Below are positions 57,578 to 64,000 of a stretch of 64,000 nt of DNA, in pieces (positions within the stretch are counted from its first letter, which is position 1; every line of letters begins with the position of its first letter). The position numbers were made by a program, and so were the translations under genes. The notes under the pieces were generated by a model, which did no database searches, was not told where the DNA came from, and was given only the letters and a program-made list of their open reading frames with translations. This DNA comes from Rosa chinensis (Eukaryota > Streptophyta > Magnoliopsida > Rosales > Rosaceae), in the NCBI RefSeq assembly GCF_002994745.2, contig NC_037093.1, positions 44,062,384 through 44,126,383 of the forward strand. The letters are read 5' to 3'.

Positions 57578-58528
57578 TAGTTTGTAGGCACGGAAATCTT
57601 CATTGCGAAGGAGCGTGCATTGCCGCTAAGTTTGCAAATAAATGTGATATCATATAGTGGTGTCGCAAATACCTTTTTAGTAAGTTAAGGATGCCATGTT
57701 AGACATAAAACCAAGAAATGAAGCATCAAGTAGGAAGAACCATTTAAGCATTCGATCATTTTATGTAAAGATATGTCTATATGATGTTGTATCAAAAGAG
57801 CTTTACCTACATACATATATATTATATAAGATTTGAACATTGGTTGTAGAAATTTTATACAAGGGAGTGAAATTCATACTCTTCATTTTACAATCCACAA
57901 TCCACACTCCGTGTTTCATTTTTTAGTATCTCAACATCATATTTTTATAATCTACATTACAAAAACACAAAACTTAAGGTAATAGAAAAGGAAACATTGA
58001 ATGTGGATTGTAAAATAGGGAATGTGAATTTTATTCTCCTTTATATGCCCTATATTACAATTGTGTAGGATACATACTATCCTTTTTTAACAATCTTTTT
58101 TTTTTTTTTTTTCAAAAGTAGATAAGGTGACATATGGTATACTTAGTACCGATTTACAATCCCATTTGTAAGCGGGGCTTCCTCTACTAAATAAGGAGAA
58201 CCACCCACACCATCAGACATTACACTCTCTCCCATTACAGTCTCTGGAGCTCTTAGCTAGCTCTTGACCCTTATAACTTCTTTATTCAAAGTGAATACCG
58301 AACTTAATGTAGCCTGCTAGCTAGCTCCGTATTGGCCTAGGTGAACCATTACAAAGTATAAAGTATAAACCTTCATCTCTATGTGATTGTGTGTGATTGT
58401 GATTCACCGAATGGTTTCCTTGCCGCCCTGTGAAAATGGTAAAAACAATTAATTTCAAGTGCCACATTTTCTATGGATGCATGTACCTGATTTTCATTTA
58501 TTTGTTTTTTTGTTTATTATTAACTTCT
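57576..58528. other. Spacer with a foldback MITE
   Basis: 57861-58041 is a 180-bp foldback unit: GGGAGTGAAATTCATACTCT with inverted end ...GAATTTTATTCTCCTT, and a TGTGGATTGTAAAAT inner arm. A weaker relative is at 47592-47725. The rest (58042-58528) shows no gene. Confidence 0.6.
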
Positions 58529-58746
58529 TGTTTTAGAGAATCAGAAATTGAGAGATAATCACTGTGTATTCTCATTGATAATAGGGGCCTCTTTATATAG
58601 AGGATTACAATGCATAGAATCTCAATCATACAAGGAAAGTAATTCTACATTGATTAGGATTCTAGATCCTTCTAATTAAATCCTATTACCACTAGGTCAA
58701 GTAACCTAGAGTTTGGGCTAAACACAAATTAGGTTTTCCTTGAACA
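58529..58746 (-). repeat. 3' LTR of copia copy 2
   Basis: A 218-bp LTR, TGTTCAAGG... to ...CTAAAACA on the minus strand, preceded by the AAGGGGGAG tract (58747-58756), with a TATATAAAG box at about 58592-58600. Such short LTRs are unusual next to the 0.86-1.19-kb LTRs of elements A and B. Confidence 0.88.
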
Positions 58747-58756
58747 CTCCCCCTTG

Positions 58757-61700
58757 TGTTGCCCAAACGCGGTGCTTCTCTCGTTGCCTCGTTAAAAACC
58801 TTGCCGAGTAACAAAAACCCAGTGGGACAAAAATAACCTCGGTCGAAGGGGAAAAAGAGCACAACACACCCTTCACGATTCGAGACGAACATGTAGACAT
58901 CTCCCCCTGATGTCTGCGCCTCCCCCTGATGACTACGATCATGGAAGTTCAGATAATTTCCATAAGTCAATTCTTGCCACATGTTTCTCGAACGTGGATT
59001 TGAGCAATGACTTAGTAACAAGACTGCCTCACTGTCCTCAGATCGAACCTAATTCACTTTGATCTCGAGGAGAGCCTGTTGTTGCTGATTAAGCTTGGTT
59101 TTGTCGCTTTTGATGTAGCCTTGCCTCATTTGTTCAAAACAAGCAACATTATCCTAAATGCTCGTAGGCTTATCTGTGGTAGACTTCAAACCACAATTGC
59201 TTCGAACATACATAATGATGGATCCAATCCATATACATTCACGAACCACTTCGTCAAGAGCAATGATCTCTGCATTGTTCGAAGATATAGCGACTAGGGT
59301 CTATTCTGTAGACCTCCAAGATGTCACGGTCTTTTCCCATGGTGAACACTTAACCGGATTGGGAATGACCTTTGTGTGGGTCAGAGAGATACCCAACATC
59401 AGCAAAACCTTCCAAAACACATGTCGTTTTGGGATGGGGATAGTGGACGCAGGCCAGTGTTGGCGGCGTACCTGGTGTGTGATGGGTCCGAATCCATCAT
59501 CTCTTTGTAGGGATAGAACAAGCCCATATCACTCATACATCTCAAGTATCGAAAGATATCTTTTACCCCAATCCAATGGCGTCGCGTTGGCGCAGAGCTA
59601 TATCTAGCTAACAAGTTCACAACATATGAGATGTCCGGTCTTGTGCATTGGGATAAGTACAATAATGCGCCTATTGTACTAAGTAAGGCACTTCTGCCTC
59701 TAGCACATCTTCGTCATCATCCTTTCGACGAAGAGGATTCTTTTCAGGATCAAGACTATGGACGATCATGGGGGTGCTTGAAGGCTTGACCTTGTCAAAA
59801 TGCCTAAGCATCTATCGACACGATGCTCAAGTTCTAAACCGAGACATAATCGTGTTCTCCCAAAATCCTTCATCTCAAACTACGGATTTCAAGTGTTCAG
59901 CGGTTTCCCTTAACTCTTTAAGGGCTTCTAATGAAGATCATGTCCAACATGAACAGCGATAGAATCCGAAACTTGTCATAGAAACGTGTGGGCATATCCC
60001 TTCCCAATCAAGTAGTCACATTAGTGAGCGTTTCAACCTTATTGTAAACGCGCTCCGTGGTCTAGAACCTCTTGACTTGGGTAAATGAAGTTCGCCATGA
60101 ACCTTCATGTATATTCCGTATCTAGATCCCTATAGAGATACGTAGTGACCACATTTGTAAGCTGCATGTTCAGTTATTTGGAAACTACCAAACTGACAAG
60201 GTAGTGGAGTGCAATGACATCCATTACGAGAGAATATGTCTCATCGTAGTCGATTCCAGGGCGTTTTGTGAGAAGCCTTGCGCCATAAGGCGAGATTACC
60301 ATATCTTTTTCTCACTACGCTTTCTAACGAAGACCTATTAGTCAACAGGTTCTATGTTAGGAGGTGTTGGCATCTCTAGCTCGAAAACCTTCCTCTTCGT
60401 AAGAGATTCCATCTTAACCTGGATCGCATCTTTCTATTTAGGCCAAAACTCTCTACGTTGGCATTCATTCATCAACGGAGCGTGGTTCGATATCATCTGA
60501 CTCAACGAACTCATGCGCAATGAAATACGCAACTACATCATCAATTATGATGGAGTTTCTATCCCACGTCTCATGTACACTAGTGTAAGTTTCATAGAGC
60601 TCTATATTCTCAGGAATATGTTCTAACGTTGAGGCGTCCCCCAACGATAACCATAACCTGGAAGATTCTCATGAGGCGGATTTTGAGTGTCGATTATTCA
60701 AGGATTGGTTTGTGCCAATGTATCCTTCGAACCCACGGGCCTCCCACGCATCCTAGCTGGGGCCATGGCCTGTAACGCCAGAGTGCCACTCTCTTTGGCA
60801 TTGGCGCCATGCCTACCTCCATGTAGGGTGGCGCTACGTCCTCTCGTAGGGACGTCCTTCCTTGCAGGCATGTTTGCAGCATATTTGTGTGATCTCGTCA
60901 CTTTAATAGGGATCAAGATGAGACATAGTGGGGATAGACCACGGCAATTCCTGTCGTTCCTGTTGAACATCTGTGTTCTTATCTCCCCCGAACGATGGGA
61001 AGACTGTCTCATCAAAGTGACAACCCGCAAATCTAGCGGTAAAGAGATCGCCTTGCAAGGGCAATAAGTGGCGGATGATTGTTGGAGTCTCAAATCCAAC
61101 GTAGTTGCCCATTTGTCTGTAAGGACCCATAATAAAGCGCTGTGGCGGCGCAATTGGCACAAAAATGGCTCACTCAAATGTGCATAAGTACAAAAGACGT
61201 GTACCCAGTCACTAGCTATAACGCAGAGGTACATTGAGTGGCGGTAGGTCGTAGACGAATTAGCATAGCTGCATGCGATATCGCATCACCCCAAGCGGAT
61301 GTAAGAAGAGTGGTGCGCATTACCAATGTTCGGACTACCATCGTAGTCGTTTCCGCGAGACCAATTGGGTGTGTACATGGGAATGTGATGTCCAACATCA
61401 AGCCCATTGCAATATCTATCGAAAGTCTTTCGATGTAAACTCTCTAGCATAGTCAAATCCAATTGACTGAATAGGATGATCTGGGGAGTGAGCCCGTTGT
61501 CATATGATATGTGCTAGGAGTGTAGCATAAGCAGCATTTCAAGTGGACAATGGCACAACACGTGAGCAGCGTGTTTGCGTGTCAACCAACATCATGAGAT
61601 ATTTAAACGTCCGCAAGTTGGTTGAACTAGTCCACAGAATCCCTAAGGATTCTATGTAAGAACATAATGAGTATTTTCATAACCTTTGCAGAGGACAGTC

Positions 61701-62890
61701 TCAGTCCTAAGTTCCCTAAGGAACGGGCTTTGTAAAAACGAGCGAGAGGCTTTAGAAGCAACCAATGAGGATTTTGGTTGGGTCTGAGCGTCTAAAACGC
61801 TATTTGAAGCAAGTTGGTGATTGCAGCATCACCTGTGGCGCCATCACCATGATGGATGCCATGGAACACCATCCATGGCATCATGGATAGGGACTACGCC
61901 AGCCCTAGGCTGGTGGTGGACGGAGGCGATGCCCTAGGCAGCAGCGTCGGTCACACTTAGTCCAGGAATCAACTTTTGATTCATGCTTCATTTCTCTCGA
62001 GAGAAAAGATGTCCATGTGAAGTCTTTAGTAGACGGATCATCATATCATGACCAGGATGACCTATCCTGTCGTGACAAAGCCAATATGTGTCTAAATCCA
62101 AGAGATCTTCTCTCATAACTTTTATTGGATTAATAGCTCGAATAGTGACATAGAGTCCACTAGAGAGACACATAAACTTCTCTAAGATGCGTCTTTGTTC
62201 GCAATCATTAGAGGTATTGCAAAGGAACTAATTTCCGTTCTCTACATGCATTTTCGCATGGAATTCGTTGGCTATTCATAGGGTACGATTTACCCTAAGA
62301 GCGTAGAGAGTTTCTGTGACAGCTGTAATCAAGGTGCCATTTGGCAAGTGGAACTTGGGCTATTCCATGTCCTTGAATTAATACTGATGGCCCAGCCATC
62401 GTAGTCACAAATTCATATGCTCAGAATCAAAATGGAGTCATAATGAAAAGAACTCGAAATTTTATTCATAAGCCAACAGAGTACATCATTGTCTCTGAAC
62501 CATTAGGAGAATCTAATCCAAATGCTAGCTAATGCAAAACAATGGTAGTCGTCTAACTTGTTTCGGTAATTCCAAAATAAATGTGACCAGGTGGGTAGAG
62601 AGATGTCGGTGGAGCAAGGCTCACTTAAGTACCCCTAATCTCAAAACCTTCCTAGACATCACACTTACTGTGGGTGAGCCTACTTTGAAGAAAGACTAAA
62701 CCATTGGCATTTACTACAAAGTATATGGCAATTGCCTATTACATCTCTTGGAAAAATAAAGACTTAAACAGAATTGGCGATCTATTGATCCTAGCCAGAT
62801 TTGTAGTCTCCAACCCTTCACTTTAGATCATCTTCTTGATCTACTTGTTCCACATAGTGAGCTTCTCTTGCTTCACAATATGCTTTGTAG
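58757..62890 (-). pseudogene. Pol remnants of copia copy 2
   Basis: Recognisable pieces include YLSQCTRPDISYVVNLLARYSSAPTRRHW with KDIFRYLR (RT end, 59662-59399), and a GAG-pre-integrase segment with WLCHDRIGHPGHDMMIRLL (62173-61988). Integrase- and RT-linker sequence with many frameshifts lies between 59.7 and 61.9 kb. RNase H (58.76-59.4 kb) is present only as scattered similarity to 10.46-11.1 kb. No active enzyme can be made. Confidence 0.8.
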
Positions 62891-62928
62891 GCGGTGACAA
62901 GTTCTTCACGAGCTCTACAAATGTGTGC

Positions 62929-63879
62929 CTAATGATCAGACACTCCACATCGAGAACATACATCTCTTTGCTCGAACTCCATTGATTGAGGCACTTTGAA
63001 AGCGTCATTTAGATGGCTCTTAGTGTTGGTGGCGCCACCAACATGGCCAGAGGCGTTGCCTCCCTCTCTCTTTCCACGTTTACCTCTTCGGTTCCGTGTT
63101 TGCCTATTTTGGCGGTTACCTTTCCAAGTAGAGCGATTATATGGATCAGGATGTCCAGAAGTATACCTAATATTAGGGTTTCGCTCTTGGCGCCCTCTCT
63201 TAGAGGTGCGACTATAATTGGATTCCGGAATATGCTCTGTTTCCACAGATCTCGAATTATAGTTCTTCACAAGGATATTGTCATGCTTTTCAGCGACATT
63301 CATAGCTCCAATGAGCTCATGAAACCTTGTGATCCGTCTTGCATTAACATCGATTCGATAGTTCTTAGCAACCACCAATACAGAGACGGGGAAGGTAGAG
63401 AGAGTCTTCTCAATCAACATCGCATCTGTGATCTCTTTACCACAGAATTCCATTTAGGATTTAATGCGAAGTGCTTCCGAGTTATAGTCAAGAACTGACT
63501 TGAAATCACAGAAGTGGAGGCTATGCCATCTCACTTCTAGGTCAGGAAGCAAGGAGTCACGGACGTTGCCAAATCTTTCTTCGAGTGAGACCCCCCACAG
63601 CCTTCTGGGGTCTTCTTCATTCATACACTCGTATTGGAGCGAATCATCCATATGACGAGTCATTAGGATGATGGCTTTCGCCTTATTTGCCTCTAAGGCT
63701 GCTCTATTTTCTTCCAAAGCTTGAGCTTGCTCAACAGTTATCACGTCCTGGCTAGGCTCGAGAATCATATCCAGGATTCCATCAGCCTTAAGATGCTGGC
63801 GGATATCATGAACCCACCTGCGATATCCAGAGCCAGTTGTTCCCAATGGAGCAAAGTCCAATTTGTTCAAGTTACTCAT
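62929..63879 (-). pseudogene. Gag of copia copy 2
   Basis: Starts MSNLNKLDFAPLG, a typical start for this copia gag type, with YRRWVHDIRQHLKADGILD close behind. A TAA at 63454-63456 interrupts the frame, which continues as EFCGKEITDAMLIEKTLSTFP and an Arg/Asn-rich nucleic-acid-binding stretch. The CCHC knuckle CSRCGVSDH is cut by a TAG at the position before AHIC. Two stops make it non-functional. Confidence 0.85.
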
Positions 63880-64000
63880 CCTAAAAGAGAACAAGAAATT
63901 AGGGTTAGTTTCGGAGCGAAATAGGCTACCACGAAAACATATGAAATTTCTGAGCGTAATCGGTTCCAAGAAATTAGGAATTTCCGAGCGTAGTCGCTTC

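Larger units (their letters stand above)
58529..64000 (-). mobile_element. Decayed Ty1-copia element (family 1, copy 2), running off the window
   Basis: On the minus strand it has a gag start at 63879, a broken pol through about 59.4 kb, a PPT and a 3' LTR at 58746-58529. The 5' LTR would lie beyond 64000. Domain order (gag, GAG-pre-integrase, integrase, RT, RNase H) is preserved, but every domain has stops or frameshifts. It shares LTR, PPT and pol sequence with the copy at 10-12 kb. Confidence 0.9.

Overview
This is a nuclear window from a flowering plant. It has spliced genes with GT-AG introns, plant-type LINE, Ty1-copia, CACTA, hAT and MITE elements, AT-rich spacers and TA/CT microsatellites. 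The gene and repeat content fits a eudicot. Rosaceae is only a low-confidence guess, because no marker gene here decides the family. Nothing bacterial, organellar or CRISPR-like was seen.

Three host gene loci are supported. (1) 2469-5688 (+): a 4-part gene (a likely 5'UTR exon plus three coding exons) for a 629-aa protein of unknown function, with ten in-frame 37-aa tandem repeats and a charged C-terminal helix region. (2) 29508-47334 (+): a diverged 20S-proteasome beta-type gene with an unusual C-terminal extension of about 177 aa. Its first recognised coding exon is split by about 16 kb of nested LTR retrotransposons. (3) 52268-50885 (-): a four-exon RNA polymerase III subunit RPC9/CRCP homologue of 159 aa, with a probable 3.4-kb 5'UTR intron and promoter near 55.83 kb.

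The rest is mostly layered transposable elements. From left to right: a LINE RNase H tail (286-899); repeat-rich DNA with GGCCCG ends (about 6.5-8.9 kb); a long-TIR MITE (9641-10053); a 5'-truncated copia element (10136-12250, -); a LINE 3' end (14.4-16.6 kb) holding two MITEs; a complete non-autonomous CACTA element (17450-23668, TSD ATA) that carries exons of an insulin-degrading-enzyme (M16) gene and a foldback MITE in TA repeats; a reverse LINE (24.1-26.3 kb) split by a hAT MITE with a perfect 8-bp TSD; and simple tandem repeats. Next comes element A, a SIRE-like copia element with an uninterrupted 1734-aa polyprotein (29.6-38.3 kb, -). Element B (38338-45609, -), a non-autonomous partner that lacks almost all of pol but has near-identical 1.19-kb LTRs, lies inside A's 5' LTR. 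To the right are a long-TIR repeat with GC-rich cargo (48.56-49.78 kb), a SINE-like insert (50.47 kb), a second copy of the TA-targeting foldback MITE (57.1-57.5 kb) and a decayed copia element (58529 to the window edge, -) of the same family as the one at 10 kb.

The most notable points are: the exon-splitting nested insertion, with an LTR-supplied in-phase splice donor that could rescue the proteasome-like gene; the A/B autonomous/non-autonomous pair sharing a hairpin, PBS, PPT and LTR tips; the loss of the TATA region from A's 5' LTR; and the gene-capturing CACTA element.
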